This document shows, in pieces, positions 1-10,480 of a stretch of DNA of 63,848 bases. How positions within the stretch are numbered: position 1 is the stretch's first letter; each line of letters starts with the position of its first letter. The stretch is from Nemertoderma westbladi. Its lineage: Eukaryota > Xenacoelomorpha > Nemertodermatida > Nemertodermatidae. The position numbers and the translations under genes were made by a program. The stretch covers positions 1-63,848 of the forward strand of contig JAUCBJ010000532.1 in assembly GCA_032718475.1 (NCBI GenBank), read 5' to 3'. The notes below the pieces were generated by a model. That model was given only the letters and a program-made list of their open reading frames with translations. It was not told the origin of the DNA and searched no databases.

Positions 1-399
1 TTTAAATGTTTAATAAAATGCTTCTCAGCCTAATGTTACCCATGTGGTAGTAAAAGTATAGTGAAGTCAAGTTATCTGTGAATTTGAAAAACAACCAACC
101 CGAAAACTATCAAGCCAGGGAGTGCACTACACTAAACTGTTTTGCTTATGAACCCACCTTTTGTGAAAATTATTCAATCAAGACTTTTTACTCTTTTTTG
201 GTTGAACGTGTAGCCTACTGACACCAAATACCCAGAGGAAGCAGTTCCGTGTTTAAGTACTGTGGGATGACTGGTACACAACTTGTAAAAATTATTAATG
301 AACGTTGAAGTAACTTGTTCAGTCTTAATATCGAATTATCTACATTGATAGCTAATAATGAAGATTTATGAAGACTATTTCCACACAATATTAACTTAC
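1..399. other. AT-rich stretch downstream of the first FReD exon
   Basis: This is the intron or 3' flank that follows the splice donor of the fibrinogen-domain exon on the minus strand. I see no open frame, repeat or RNA gene in it. Any further 3' exon of that gene must lie outside the window or be too short to recognise. Confidence 0.5.
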
Positions 400-1143
400 A
401 TCTACTCCAATGCTAATTTCAACTGCAACGATTTTGCTGCTTTCATTAGCAGAGGTCCTGTAGGTGGACCAATAGGCCCCATTCTGATTCGATTCTTCAC
501 CTAGTAGCCCATTGAGGTTGGATAAGCCACAATCCGTATACCACCAACCCCCACTACTCTTGGCAGCACAGTTACTCCAACTATAATCATTATCCACCTC
601 ATCAGTTGAGAAGGGACCATTTACCATTGAATCACCGGAAGTTCCTTGATAACCATTTAAAGTCAGATAATAATTGGTCGTTTCGTCTCCTACTGTAACA
701 TTAGCATATCTGGCATATACATATGGTGGAACTATCGGTCCACCGCCGCCAGTGTCCATCGCGGTTATATCTATTCGCAGAGGAACACCGCCTCTAGTCA
801 ACTTATGAATATTGTCCAAACCCATCCAGAAGTCGATGTTGAGGTCTCCAAAACCATTTTTGTAATCAGAGAAGTTACGGTTAAAATCAACAGTTCCTGA
901 AACCCTTCTTTGTATTACCAGCCACGACTTGTCGTTATTTATTTTGCTGCATCGTATGGCACCTGTAATGTCATACAACTTATCTGGCTTATATATTCCA
1001 GTTTCTCGGTTTGTACACAGAGGGAATTTATCGGATAGGCAGCTGTTAAACTCCTCTGCTTTCTTTGGCGAGTTCAATTTCTTTAGTTTAAATTTCAACA
1101 TATCTACCATCACTCTAATGGATGCGCGGAATTGAATTGTCGC
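400..1143 (-). CDS. Fibrinogen-related protein, FReD exon (FReD-1)
   Basis: This exon encodes a whole fibrinogen C-terminal domain, the carbohydrate-recognition fold of FREPs, ficolins and tenascins, which are usually secreted. Visible landmarks in order are a short helical lead-in, GIYKPDKLYDITGAIRC, the core WLVIQRR, FGDLNIDFWMGLDNIHKLT, GTSGDSM, a calcium-loop-like DEVDND, NCAAKSSGGWWY and SNLNG. It opens after a 3' splice site (ttcaag before GCGACA) and ends at GAT followed by GTAAGT, so it is 248 codons, phase 0 at both ends. If the donor is ignored the frame reads only two more codons to a stop. It is the paralogue of the exon at 19,511-20,245; both start Ala-Thr and end in EISIGVD. The cysteines and the calcium loop look intact, so a working domain is likely. 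The ligand is unknown. Confidence 0.88.
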
Positions 1144-1559
1144 CTTGAAAGAATTAGTTAATAATTAATATTATTAGAAATTGTATAGGTATTAATTAAC
1201 CCAAGAAGTTCAAGTAAGCAAGATTTATTCTGAGATTTATGTTGATTTTTTACCCATTATGGAAGTTTAAAGACATTCTTACACTTACCTACACATTAGG
1301 TACACATCAGGAAAAGCTCATCCTAAAATCTTCCGCATTTATGCAGGAAAATGATAATTTATTTCTTACTCTATTCCCCGCTTTACTGTTTACTTTAAAT
1401 GAGTCATATATGATGATGATATGGGTCACACAAGGTTTACCGAGTCGCAGTACCGTCTCTAAAATATAACTTTATTCCTTCCTTCAGTCTGGTAACATTA
1501 AGAATGATGATTTAAGTCATCAAAGTAATACTGTCAATAAAATAGATTAGACCCGATTA
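1144..1559. other. Intron, nothing recognised
   Basis: AT-rich sequence upstream (minus strand) of the FReD-1 exon. It contains short open frames but none has protein-like character or splice borders in phase. Confidence 0.5.
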
Positions 1560-1564
1560 TATGT

Positions 1565-1801
1565 AGCAAGCAAGCAAACAGTCAGCCGAAGCCGGAGGCG
1601 ACCCGAAGGCTCCTCTTTCGATAGCTGCTACCCGAGGGCAGGGGTGGGCGCTACTCCTATCCCAAGATTTGCTCCCAGTTATTTAACTGGTACTCAATTT
1701 ATCGACCCCAGTGGATGAAAGGCTGAGTGGACCCTGGCGGGGCTGAACCTACAACCAATAGATTGCAGGCCCGGCGCTCAACCAACTGAGCTACCCCGCC
1801 C
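1565..1801 (-). mobile_element. tRNA-derived SINE
   Basis: On the minus strand the element starts with a tRNA-like head: an A-box-like TAGCTCAGTTGG and a decayed B box GGTTCAGCCCC. A central part follows containing CTCAGCCTTTCATCC and GGGGTCGATAAATTGAGTAC. From memory, that central segment resembles the conserved core of SINEs common in cephalopods and other invertebrates. The 3' end near 1,565 is approximate and I saw no clear tail or target duplication. It lies inside the FREP intron. Confidence 0.65.
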
Positions 1802-1803
1802 TC

Positions 1804-2718
1804 TTGTATGTACCCTCTTGATGCCCCTCTTGATTATATGTATAATATATTTATTTATACATACCAGCAGTTCTCCAGTGTCTGGCCAGAGGGAGACTAG
1901 GCAACGGTTAAAAGAGTGGTACCCGTTTGCTAAGCTTGCTTACTTCGACCTCCACTGAGGCCCTACGATCGTGTCAGACATATATCACGCATATCAGGCA
2001 TATAATAACTGGCCTTATGAAACTTTAATTTACATAGCAGAGTGGAAGGGTTTACTGTGGAAGATCACCCATGGTGGTGAACAGGCATTCCTTGGCTTAA
2101 CGAGCCTAAAAGATTCTCCCATTCATTTACATCATTTTCATATTTTGAAACTTTAGTTTCATGGGAACTGGTAGTAGTTGAGCAATAATTAAGGAATAAT
2201 AATTGCAATAGGGCAACATCTGCCTATCGGGCAGCCTAGGTTCTTATCCAACTTATCCAATTGTATCATTGAATCACACACAATGGAACCAACTCGAATT
2301 CCATTATTTTTAGATCTAGTGGTAGTAGTAGCTGTAATGGGAACTCAAGATCATACATAATATTTGCGAATTGTCTTGCTATTTCGATAGGCAATGGTCC
2401 ACGTGCGCGATATGTGATATCAATATGTGTAATTCTTTAAACTTTGCACAACTAACTGCCACCTTAATCATTTGTAACATATCATTGGCTAAATATTTTA
2501 ATTAATTAATTTCATGCGATTTCGTGACATGTTCAGTTGAATTCCCCCCCCCCCCCCCCCTCCCCCATCTACCCCTACCTACATAAACATATATTTGGAA
2601 AACGGGCATAGTATAATTATAACTGCATTCACCTTCAAATATAATATACCTTAGTGTACTTACTGGATTGAAAAGATTGAAAAAAATAGACAATAACGTT
2701 ACCTCACCAGTTACTTAC
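1804..2718. other. Intron with a 17-base C tract
   Basis: Intronic DNA between the FReD-1 exon and the helical exon. The only structure seen is a run of 17 C (2,544-2,560) followed by T and more C. The short open frame near 1,971-2,156 has no recognisable similarity and no splice context, so it is not called. Confidence 0.45.
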
Positions 2719-2829
2719 ATTATCCACCAATGCTTCAATTTGCCAGTTATAGAAATCATCACCGATTTTCTCTTTCTCTGCGGCTTTCTTTTTGGCTATC
2801 CTTACGGCTTCCAACATATGTGAAGTCAA
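2719..2829 (-). CDS. Short helical linker exon of the FREP-like gene
   Basis: A 37-codon exon bounded by a 3' splice site (ttgtacag) and a consensus donor (AT before GTAAGT), phase 0 at both ends. It encodes a charged, helix-prone segment with KKKAAEKEKIGDD and ending QIEALVDN. The end matches in style the last residues of the signal-peptide exon at 23,500-23,625 (EIELIDI). In both cases the next exon downstream begins Ala-Thr and leads into an FReD. This makes it the natural upstream partner of FReD-1. It has no signal peptide of its own, so another first exon must exist, or it is an internal linker of a multi-domain gene. Confidence 0.7.
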
Positions 2830-3000
2830 CTGTACAAAGAATAAAAAAATACTTATGTGAACGAGGCGATTTGTTAAATTTTGCCATTTCCTTGTACATT
2901 GTGTCTCCGTCAAACCAAAAAGCAAAAGAATGACTGAATAAGAGTATTCCGTATCTCCATCCAGTGTAGGTAGTTTCCTTGGGGTTAAAATAAATCATTC

Positions 3001-4372
3001 TGACCATTATTCTGGTCAAATTAGTCTGGGCTGCATCTCTTTGACACATCATTCTGGTCTGCATCTCTTTGACACATCATTCTGGTCAAATTAGTCTGGG
3101 CTGCATCTCTTTGACACATCATTCTGGTCAAATTAGTCTGGGCTGCATCTCTTTGACACATCATTCTGGTCTGCATCTCTTTGACACATCATTCTGGTCA
3201 AATTAGTCTGGGCTGCATCTCTTTGACACATCATTCTGGTCAAATTAGTCTGGGCTGCATCTCTTTGACACATCATTCTGGTCAAATTAGTCTGGGCTGC
3301 ATCTCTTTGACACATCATTCTGGTCTGCATCTCTTTGACACATCATTCTGGTCAAATTAGTCTGGGCTGCATCTCTTTGACACATCATTCTGGTCTGCAT
3401 CTCTTTGACACATCATTCTGGTCAAATTAGTCTGGGCTGCATCTCTTTGACACATCATTCTGGTCAAATTAGTCTGGGCTGCATCTCTTTGACACATCAT
3501 TCTGGTCAAATTAGTCTGGGCTGCATCTCTTTGACACATCATTCTGGTCTGCATCTCTTTGACACATCATTCTGGTCAAATTAGTCTGGGCTGCATCTCT
3601 TTGACACATCATTCTGGTCAAATTAGTCTGGGCTGCATCTCTTTGACACATCATTCTGGTCAAATTAGTCTGGGCTGCATCTCTTTGACACATCATTATT
3701 GTCAAATTAGTCTGGGCTGCATCTCTTTGACAATTCATTCTGGTCAAATTAGTCTGGGCTGCATCTCTTTGACACATCATTCTGGTCAAATTAGTCTGGG
3801 CTGCATCTCTTTGACACATCATTCTGGTCAAATTAGTCTGGTCTGCATCTCTTTGACACATCATTCTGGTCAAATTAGTCTGGGCTGCATCTCTTTGACA
3901 CATCATTCTGGTCAAATTAGTCTGGGCTGCATCTCTTTGACACATCATTCTGGTCAAATTAGTCTGGGCTGCATCTCTTTGACACATCATTCTGGTCAAT
4001 TTAGTCTGGGCTGCATCTCTTTGACACATCATTCTGGTCAAATTAGTCTGGGCTGCATCTCTTTGACACATCATTCTGGTCAAATTAGTCTGGGCTGCAT
4101 CTCTTTGTCACATCATTCTGGTCAAATTAGTCTGGGCTGCATCTCTTTGACACATCATTCTGGTCAAATTAGTCTGGGCTGCATCTCTTTGACATATCAT
4201 TCTGGTCAAATTAGTCTGGGCTGCATCTCGTTGACACATCATTCTGGTCAAATTAGTCTGGGCTGCATCTCTTTGACACATCATTCTGGTCAAATTAGTC
4301 TGGGCTGCATCTCTTTGACACATCATTCTGGTCAAATTAGTCTGGGCTGCATCTCTTTGTCACATCATCGTC
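3001..4372. repeat. 42-bp minisatellite with 28-bp deleted units
   Basis: About 1.37 kb of tandem copies of a 42-bp unit containing CAAATTAGTCTGGGCTGCAT and CTTTGACACATCATTCTGGT. Some units lack 14 bp (28-bp form, missing CAAATTAGTCTGGG). The unit is a multiple of three and has no stop in some frames on either strand, so long repetitive open frames appear on both strands (MCQRDAAQTNLTR on minus; HHSGQISLGCISLT on plus). I regard these as a by-product. The array lies in the intron about 170 bp upstream of the helical exon. Confidence 0.95.
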
Positions 4373-5146
4373 TTTATTTAATAACAATTAGGTCAGTTTC
4401 TGTAGGTTTTTGAGATACCATAGTAAAAGTCGGATGTGTCTGCAAAATGTATTTTTCGAGCAATTTCATAAATTTTTTTGTTGATTTCTGCAGCAGAGAG
4501 CTTATTGCTCTTTGAACTGCATGGAATATGATTGTCCAGAATTGTGACTGATTTATTGTTGAGGTCCTCTGACCAGATATCGTGTCCCTATATTGCTGTG
4601 GATGGTGTTGGAGTAAAGTTTGATGACCTTAGTGGAATGTATGGTGTTGCAATAATTTTTTTCTTTTGCTAATGCGAATAATACTAATCCGGATATCAGA
4701 CAAACCATTCCAGATTTCGCCGATCCCCGGTTCAATGGTTCATTTGCGATCCTAGTTCCATCGGATATTCTCTGGATCTCGCTCAATATATCAGTGGATT
4801 CGTTCTGGGTTTCACCAATCAATCCGGTTGAGTGGATCCGATCCCGATTTTTGCGGTCCTAGTTCCAGTGGGTGATGATGCGGGTCCTATGCTGCATGTA
4901 TGGGGGGGATGCGGTGGTTGTGGCAGGGTACTACACGCAGGCATTACCTTTATTTAAAGTACAACTGTATGACTGAGCCTCACGTACCAGTTATCAGATT
5001 ATTGTATAAAATTAAGTTTAAATATTATTTTTTTTATATTTTTGTTGAGGCGTGAAGAGATACTTCGGTATTTTTAGAGATACTTATAGTCACAAAAATC
5101 TTACAGTCTGCTGATAGCTATTGTATCGATATGAAATTAAAAGTGA
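4373..5146. other. Intron, nothing recognised
   Basis: Unique-looking sequence between the minisatellite and the LTR element. I saw no coding exon with splice borders, no RNA gene and no repeat. Confidence 0.45.
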
Positions 5147-5151
5147 TATAT

Positions 5152-5681
5152 TGTTAGCTTATTCAATCCCGCTAACATCCCATAAAGTTATAAGCCGATA
5201 AGCAATATTGGGAGCCACGAGATTGGATAATTAACCAACTCGTGCCATCCCAATAAGAATGGGAAGGAAGCACACAATAGAGGGTCAGGGGCCAAACCCC
5301 TAACCCAGAGAGAATAGGTGGAGTGAACGGGAACACTCCAAAGGGCGCCAACAAGGGTATCAACCAATCAGAGGGGGGCAAGGCATCGATTAGGTAGTGA
5401 TTAGGCCAACCGTGCAATATAACCAGTAACCCAATATCAGTAATTCAGTTATCTCAGTGCAGTAGTGCTAGCATAGGTTAATTAGTTTAGATAGGGGAGC
5501 ACGGGACTTTTAGTTACCGTATCCCGCCTTCCATATACTATACAATATATCTATATCTTATACCTCTATTATTATACACCGAACTTCAGAACTCATTTTA
5601 CTTTCATTCACTCTTTATACACGGCGGGGACGCGTGAACTAAATACCGGATAAATCGGGATCCCTCCTGGATCCCGTCACA
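5152..5681 (+). repeat. 5' long terminal repeat
   Basis: 530 bp, TG...CA, matching the 3' copy with no difference seen. It holds AT-rich TATA-like stretches near its 3' third (ACTATACAATATATCTATAT), suitable as a core promoter. The short open frame on the opposite strand occurs in both copies and is not considered a gene. Confidence 0.93.
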
Positions 5682-5741
5682 GTAACTAAAACCAACCGCT
5701 GCCCTAGCTAGCCAAACCATCAGCCACCAATCGCCAGCGAG

Positions 5742-7493
5742 ATGAGTCAATCGGGCGAGACACCGACGCGGACCCCGGACGAAGACCAAACGATCCGTGA
5801 GGCCGCAACCAGGCGATATAGACCCACGACACCGGAGCCATCGATAACGGGCGAACCGGAAGTTCAAGACGAGGGGTGCCTGGAACAAGAGGTCGAGCCA
5901 AGAGGAAGGGAGAGCGAGACGGAGGGAGACGAAGACGAGTCGACGCGGAGTGAAGGTCGACGTACCGATGTCGCCGGCCAGCCACAGGCCGAGGACGACG
6001 AACGGTCCACCGGAACGGCGACGGTGGGGCCGTCGGTACAACGTCGGACCCGGAGAGATGGAGGAGAGGTCGGCGACGAGGACGTCGGGGTTTCCGATCG
6101 ACTTCGACGGGCCTACAACGCGACCCGGGAACTACTAAAGGAGGCCAAGGAGGGGGCGAGGATAGACGAGGTCAGGATGACAAAGGGACTAGGTGAGTCG
6201 AACAGATACTTTGATCACCTAGTGTGTTCTGGGCAGAGAGAACTGGCCGGGGAGAGAGCGAGAGGGGTTGCCTTCGAACTGTTTGGGCTATGGGAACGTA
6301 GGGGTATGGGGCCTGGTGTAGTGTACATAGGGCCATACTTAGTCGATGCCAGGGAAGTTAAGTTAGTGGGTTGGAAGAGACCTGGGGAGGGCGAATCCGA
6401 GGTTAACTCCGAGGATTCGGTCTCGTCGGTCGGAGGAAGTTCCGGGAAGCGGGGGAAAGTTAGTAGGACGGAGGGGCGACGGGAGTCCGTCGCAACCGAT
6501 AAGTCTGCTACATCCTCCGCAAAAGAAAGAAGGGTGCGAGAGAGTGAACGCGTGGCGTATAAATTAGAAAAGGCGGCGGCAGAGCGGAAACAGTTAGAGG
6601 GGCAATTGAGAGAGCAAACCGCATTATTAGAGTTGGTAAGGGAGGATAGAGAGAGGGCCGAGGAGCATAGAGATCGGGAGCATATCGGGATAATGATCGG
6701 GAGAATAGAGAGCGAGCCGGAGAGGCGGTCTGGGATGCTTGCGAGAGAGTTCCGAGTGTGCAGAGAGAGAGAGTTAGAGGAACAACGTACGCAGGATGAT
6801 TTGCTTGTCCGACTGGCGCTGCTTGCGCAATATCGGGCCAAACTTAAACGGCGCCGACTAGAACTGGCGCGGTTGGAGATATCAGAGAGTGAGCCCCCAC
6901 TTACAGGCACCGGGCGAGAGAACCAGAACTGGTGTAGCCGTACGGGCGGGGGGGGGGGTAGTAGTAGTATGTTAGAAGTAGTTAATGTTAATAGTACCAT
7001 ATTAGATAACCCTAATCCCTTTATTGCAGCGAATAATATTTTACCTGGTAGTAGTAATTTAAACTTAAACTCAAATAATAACGTTAATTCAAATATTCAG
7101 AATAATTCAAATAATACGAACAATAATTTAAATTTTGAAAATTCAAATAATTCTAATTTAAATAATTTAAATCTCGTTTCAAATTCTAATAATTTAATTG
7201 ATTTAACAAATAATATTGGGAATGGTGCTATTAATGTGAACGCGTCAGACGTGTATAACCCGGCAGACGGCGGCCTGGTAGGCCACGTAGTTAGTAGGCA
7301 GGAAGTGGCGCGGTTGAGCCAACCCGAGGTGGGCCTGGTAGGCCACGCAGTAGTAGAGAGAGAGGCGGGGGTGAATAGACCCGGCCGCAGTAGAAACAGT
7401 GTGTCGACTAGAGAGGGGTGTAGAAACGAAGTAAGAGATAGTGAAGTTAGATGTGGCGAGTGGGGGGGGGGCCACCGGCGCCCCACCACATAA
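5742..7493 (+). CDS. Gag-like protein, N-terminal part of the LTR element
   Basis: 583 codons from the first ATG downstream of the 5' LTR. Residues 1-130 are rich in Arg, Glu, Asp, Thr and Pro and look disordered. A structured part (about 140-215, with GPGVVYIGPYLVDAREVKLV) follows. A long charged coiled coil covers about 260-385 (RKQLEGQLREQTALLELV). Then comes an Asn-rich low-complexity tract of about 420-500, encoded by much more AT-rich DNA than its surroundings. The end has two copies of a GLVGH(V/A)V motif. The frame closes shortly after a run of ten G; the reading continues in another frame beyond it (see the downstream entry). Its likely role is capsid or nucleoprotein. No close family was recognised apart from its link to the downstream zinc knuckle. 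Confidence 0.75.
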   Translation: MSQSGETPTRTPDEDQTIREAATRRYRPTTPEPSITGEPEVQDEGCLEQEVEPRGRESETEGDEDESTRSEGRRTDVAGQPQAEDDERSTGTATVGPSVQRRTRRDGGEVGDEDVGVSDRLRRAYNATRELLKEAKEGARIDEVRMTKGLGESNRYFDHLVCSGQRELAGERARGVAFELFGLWERRGMGPGVVYIGPYLVDAREVKLVGWKRPGEGESEVNSEDSVSSVGGSSGKRGKVSRTEGRRESVATDKSATSSAKERRVRESERVAYKLEKAAAERKQLEGQLREQTALLELVREDRERAEEHRDREHIGIMIGRIESEPERRSGMLAREFRVCRERELEEQRTQDDLLVRLALLAQYRAKLKRRRLELARLEISESEPPLTGTGRENQNWCSRTGGGGGSSSMLEVVNVNSTILDNPNPFIAANNILPGSSNLNLNSNNNVNSNIQNNSNNTNNNLNFENSNNSNLNNLNLVSNSNNLIDLTNNIGNGAINVNASDVYNPADGGLVGHVVSRQEVARLSQPEVGLVGHAVVEREAGVNRPGRSRNSVSTREGCRNEVRDSEVRCGEWGGGHRRPTT

Positions 7494-7660
7494 GATTAGT
7501 GGTGAGAGAGGGGGGGCAGAGAATGCCCCACAAGAGGGGTATAGAAGTGTAGTAAGAAATAGTGAAGTTAGAAGTGGCGGGTGGGGGGGGGGCTACGGAC
7601 ACCCCACCGCGAGAGATTAGTAGCGAGAGAGGGGGGGCAGGGAGTGTCCCACAGCCGTCA
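7426..7660 (+). repeat. Tandem duplication of about 122 bp with a G10 tract in each copy
   Basis: Two imperfect copies, each running from AGTAAGA.ATAGTGAAGTTAGA through a run of ten G into a segment encoding an ATxxPP motif and then SERGGA. The homologous peptide appears in three successive frames across the duplication, which shows that both G tracts displace the frame in the same way. Confidence 0.8.
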
Positions 7661-9346
7661 GCGGATAATGCGCGGGCCGAATCAGGTAAACCGCAACACC
7701 CGGCGACGGAGAGTAATAGGGGGATTGCGAGTATCCCCAGCGGCGTGCGATCAAGCAGAGAGAAGCAGGTTGACGTCACAGGAGGGCAGACGAAGCGTCG
7801 AGCCCGATCAGAAGAGGGAAGAAGAACAGTGGAGTTCAACCGGGAGGTCGACGAGAGATCTCATGAGCCGGAATACTACACAGAAAAGAGAAGAAGAGAA
7901 GATAGTAGAAGAAGTGTCGCCACGAACGATAGCAGTGCGAGGACGGATAACGGACCGTCGACAGTAGAGATGGAGTCAAGGAGTCAGTGGGGTCGAACTT
8001 CGGGAGATTGCCGTCGCCCCGGAGAAACGCACCGCACGCCAAGAGAGGGGTACAGGAGGTACCAATACAAAGTCGAGAACAGGAGAGGGGATCGAAGAGA
8101 AGCTTCCCGACGGGATATAGCTGCCGATCGAGAGTGCAGTAGTCGCGGGGAGATTCGAGATTCGCGAAGAATAAACTTCGGTTCGGAAGGGCACATGCAG
8201 ACTGCAGGACATACTGTAGGCCTTACTGCACATACTATTATAGGCCATGCTGGGAGAGATAGAGTAGGCGATGGGGTAGCGCGAACGACGGGATTAAACC
8301 CGGAAGTCGCGGAGTACATACCGGTAGGTAGGCGAGAGGTAGGTAGGCCTATATCGGTACAGCAGCATGACTATAATACACAGGGACATAACATATATCC
8401 AGGGGAGGGGGGAGTTATTGGAGATAGACGTATGGGCCCCAATGTATTAACATCAACCCCAGTACCAAACATACCGGCCGGGGGGGGACAGGGTGACATT
8501 CCCCCATCACAATATCGACAATATACCCCAATAGGAGCGAGAACATCGAACCCCTTGGACGAGAACAGGTCGTGCGGACAGTCAATACCACACGCGGCCG
8601 TACAGGGGACTGCTAGTCCACAGTTAGCTGGTAGCAGGGCCACACCGTGGCAGGGACAGAAAGAAAATAACACCAAAAATAAACACAATCCCAATATACC
8701 CAGTAGGCCGAGTCTAGACAACCAAAACATTAAATCGGTACATATAAACCTAAGCGCGATACGTGAAGGACTATACAGGAAACGCTATAATCCAGGATTC
8801 CAATGTCAATTACATCGGGACGGAACCCATAAGACCAGGAGTTGTAAGTACTGGCAAGCGTTGCCCAAACGAGATCGTGTAGCCTACACAGACGCAAACG
8901 GACTATGTCATCGATGTGTGGTAAAAGGACACAGATCCGGAGAGTGTTGGAAAGGGAGAGGATATGAAAGGACTAAACCAGGGGCAGAGAAGCCCATTAG
9001 CAAACATAAGGGAGTCGGGAAAGTAGGAGGAGGCGTGTTGCATACACACGCAGGACGGACACAGTGCGAGGGGGCATTGCACGGGCAGACACCGCGTATA
9101 CCGAGGGACGAGCGGGGGTCGTCGAGGGCTCTAATGCCAGCGCACATACGAAGGGGGAGGCCAGCAAAGGTGGCACCGAAGAGAGTGTGGCGAAGAGTTA
9201 GAGGACGTATAGGAGGGCAGCAGGAGAGTGCCTACTGGAAGAAGGGGCACCTGAGAGTTTTTAGTCGTCCAAAGTTTTGGACTGAGGGGGGTGGGAATGA
9301 GGGCGAGACACCCTTCCCACGCACAAAATATAAAATAATTATTTAA
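7562..9346 (+). CDS. Gag-like protein, C-terminal zinc-knuckle part
   Basis: An open frame of 594 codons with no convincing start: its first codon is GTG in the middle of a duplicated segment, so it is best read as the continuation of the upstream Gag frame. It is strongly basic and disordered for about 400 residues. A BEL-type Cys/His region follows at about 415-465: CQLHRDGTHKTRSC, then CHRCVVKGHRSGEC, a CX2CX4HX4C nucleic-acid-binding knuckle. Near the C terminus RRGRPAK resembles an AT-hook. No protease or polymerase follows; the frame ends where the repeat region begins. The two 10-G tracts upstream each shift the frame by +1, so the gene is either interrupted twice or the tract lengths are wrong or variable. 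Confidence 0.72.
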   Translation: MKLEVAGGGGATDTPPREISSERGGAGSVPQPSADNARAESGKPQHPATESNRGIASIPSGVRSSREKQVDVTGGQTKRRARSEEGRRTVEFNREVDERSHEPEYYTEKRRREDSRRSVATNDSSARTDNGPSTVEMESRSQWGRTSGDCRRPGETHRTPREGYRRYQYKVENRRGDRREASRRDIAADRECSSRGEIRDSRRINFGSEGHMQTAGHTVGLTAHTIIGHAGRDRVGDGVARTTGLNPEVAEYIPVGRREVGRPISVQQHDYNTQGHNIYPGEGGVIGDRRMGPNVLTSTPVPNIPAGGGQGDIPPSQYRQYTPIGARTSNPLDENRSCGQSIPHAAVQGTASPQLAGSRATPWQGQKENNTKNKHNPNIPSRPSLDNQNIKSVHINLSAIREGLYRKRYNPGFQCQLHRDGTHKTRSCKYWQALPKRDRVAYTDANGLCHRCVVKGHRSGECWKGRGYERTKPGAEKPISKHKGVGKVGGGVLHTHAGRTQCEGALHGQTPRIPRDERGSSRALMPAHIRRGRPAKVAPKRVWRRVRGRIGGQQESAYWKKGHLRVFSRPKFWTEGGGNEGETPFPRTKYKIII

Positions 9347-9357
9347 TTAAAAATAAT

Positions 9358-10065
9358 TAAATTAGTTAGTTAGTTAGTTAGTTAGTTAAGGGGTACGTAG
9401 TACCGTTAGAGAGTAAGAGTTAGAGAGTTAGAGGGTACGTAAGTACCGCTAGTTCGTTAGAGAGTTAGAGGGTACGTAAGTACCGCTAGGTAGTTAGAGT
9501 TAGAGGGTACGTAAGTACCGATAGTTAGTTAGAGAGTTAGAGGGTACGTAAGTACCGCTAGTTAGTTAGAGAGTTAGAGGGTACGTAAGTACCGCTAGTT
9601 GGTTAGAGAGTTAGAGGGTACGTAGTACCGCTAGTTAGTTAGAGTTAGAGGGTACGTAAGTACCGCTAGTTAGTTAGAGTTAGAGGGTACGTAAGTACCG
9701 CTAGTTAGTTAGAGAGTTAGAGGGTACGTAAGTACCGCTAGTTAGTTAGAGTTAGAGGGTACGTATGTACCGATTAGAGAGTAAGAGTTAGAGGGTATGT
9801 AGTACCGTTAGTTAGTGGAGTTAGAGTAAGAGTTAGAGGGTACGCAGTACCGTTAGAGAGTAGGAGTTAAGGGGTACGTAGTACCGTTAGAGAGTTAGTA
9901 AGAGTAAGAGGGTACGTAGTACCGCTAGCTAGTAGAGAGAGCTAGAGTAGTAAGAGGGTACGTTGTACCGCTAGCTAGTAGAGAGAGCTAGAGTAGTAAG
10001 AGGGTACGTTGTACCGCTAGCTAGTAGAGAGAGCTAGAGTAGTAAGAGGGTACGTAGTACCGCTA
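9358..10065 (+). repeat. Hairpin array 1: GGTAC-loop-GTACC units
   Basis: Eighteen or so units spaced about 35-45 bp, each with GGTAC, a 3-4 base loop, then GTACC, separated by spacers built from GTTAGAGAGTTAGAG and GTTAGTTAG. The stem is conserved while the loop varies (GTA, GTAA, GTAT, GCA, GTT). It is non-coding and lies between the gag frame and the 3' LTR. Confidence 0.9.
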
Positions 10066-10480
10066 GTTAGGGGTGTTAGTAGTAGCAGTAGAGGGTTGTG
10101 GGCACCGTAAGCGCCACGTAGTTAGAGTTAGTAGGGAATGCGCTGAACTTAGTGGGGCACGGGCGTGATGATGTGTTTGATGTAAGAGCAGGGTATGTTA
10201 ATTAGGGTGGGTGCCGGGCACAAGAGGTGCCGGGCACAAAAGGAGTTAGTAGAGTTAGAAGGTGCCGGGCACAAGATGTGCCGGGCACAAAAAGGGTTAG
10301 TAAGAGTTAGTAGTAGAGTTAGTTGAGTTAGTAGTAGAGTTAGTTGAGTTAGTAGAGAGTTAGTAGAGTTATTAGAGTTAGTAGAGTCAGTAGTAGTTCA
10401 CATAATTAACGTACCCACTCTGCCGGCACTCAGAGCGTCACGTGTAGGCGATGAGACGTAAAGGGGGAGTAGAGGAGTAG
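10066..10480 (+). repeat. Degenerate AGTTAGTAG spacer region with GTGCCGGGCAC motifs
   Basis: Purine-rich GTTAGTAGAGTTAG repeats with four copies of GTGCCGGGCAC, an 11-bp near-palindrome, at about 10,210-10,285. A motif GTGGGCACCG.AAGCGCCAC occurs here and again near 10,930. No coding potential. Confidence 0.75.

Noticed and set aside
1971-2156. 61-codon plus-strand frame
   Set aside because: No family, no splice context, and it lies in an intron next to a SINE.
3001-4372. CRISPR-like appearance of the minisatellite
   Set aside because: No unique spacers between repeats, no cas genes, and a eukaryotic context.
3559-4413. Long open frames on both strands of the 42-bp minisatellite
   Set aside because: Unit length is a multiple of three without stops, so open frames are automatic. 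No start context, splice site or non-repeat sequence supports a gene.
5172-5417. 81-codon minus-strand frame present in both LTRs
   Set aside because: Occurs in both LTRs simply because they are identical; no sign of a gene.
6215-7000. 261-codon antisense frame opposite the gag-like gene
   Set aside because: Shadow of the Arg/Glu-rich sense frame, Ser/Leu-rich, without a family.
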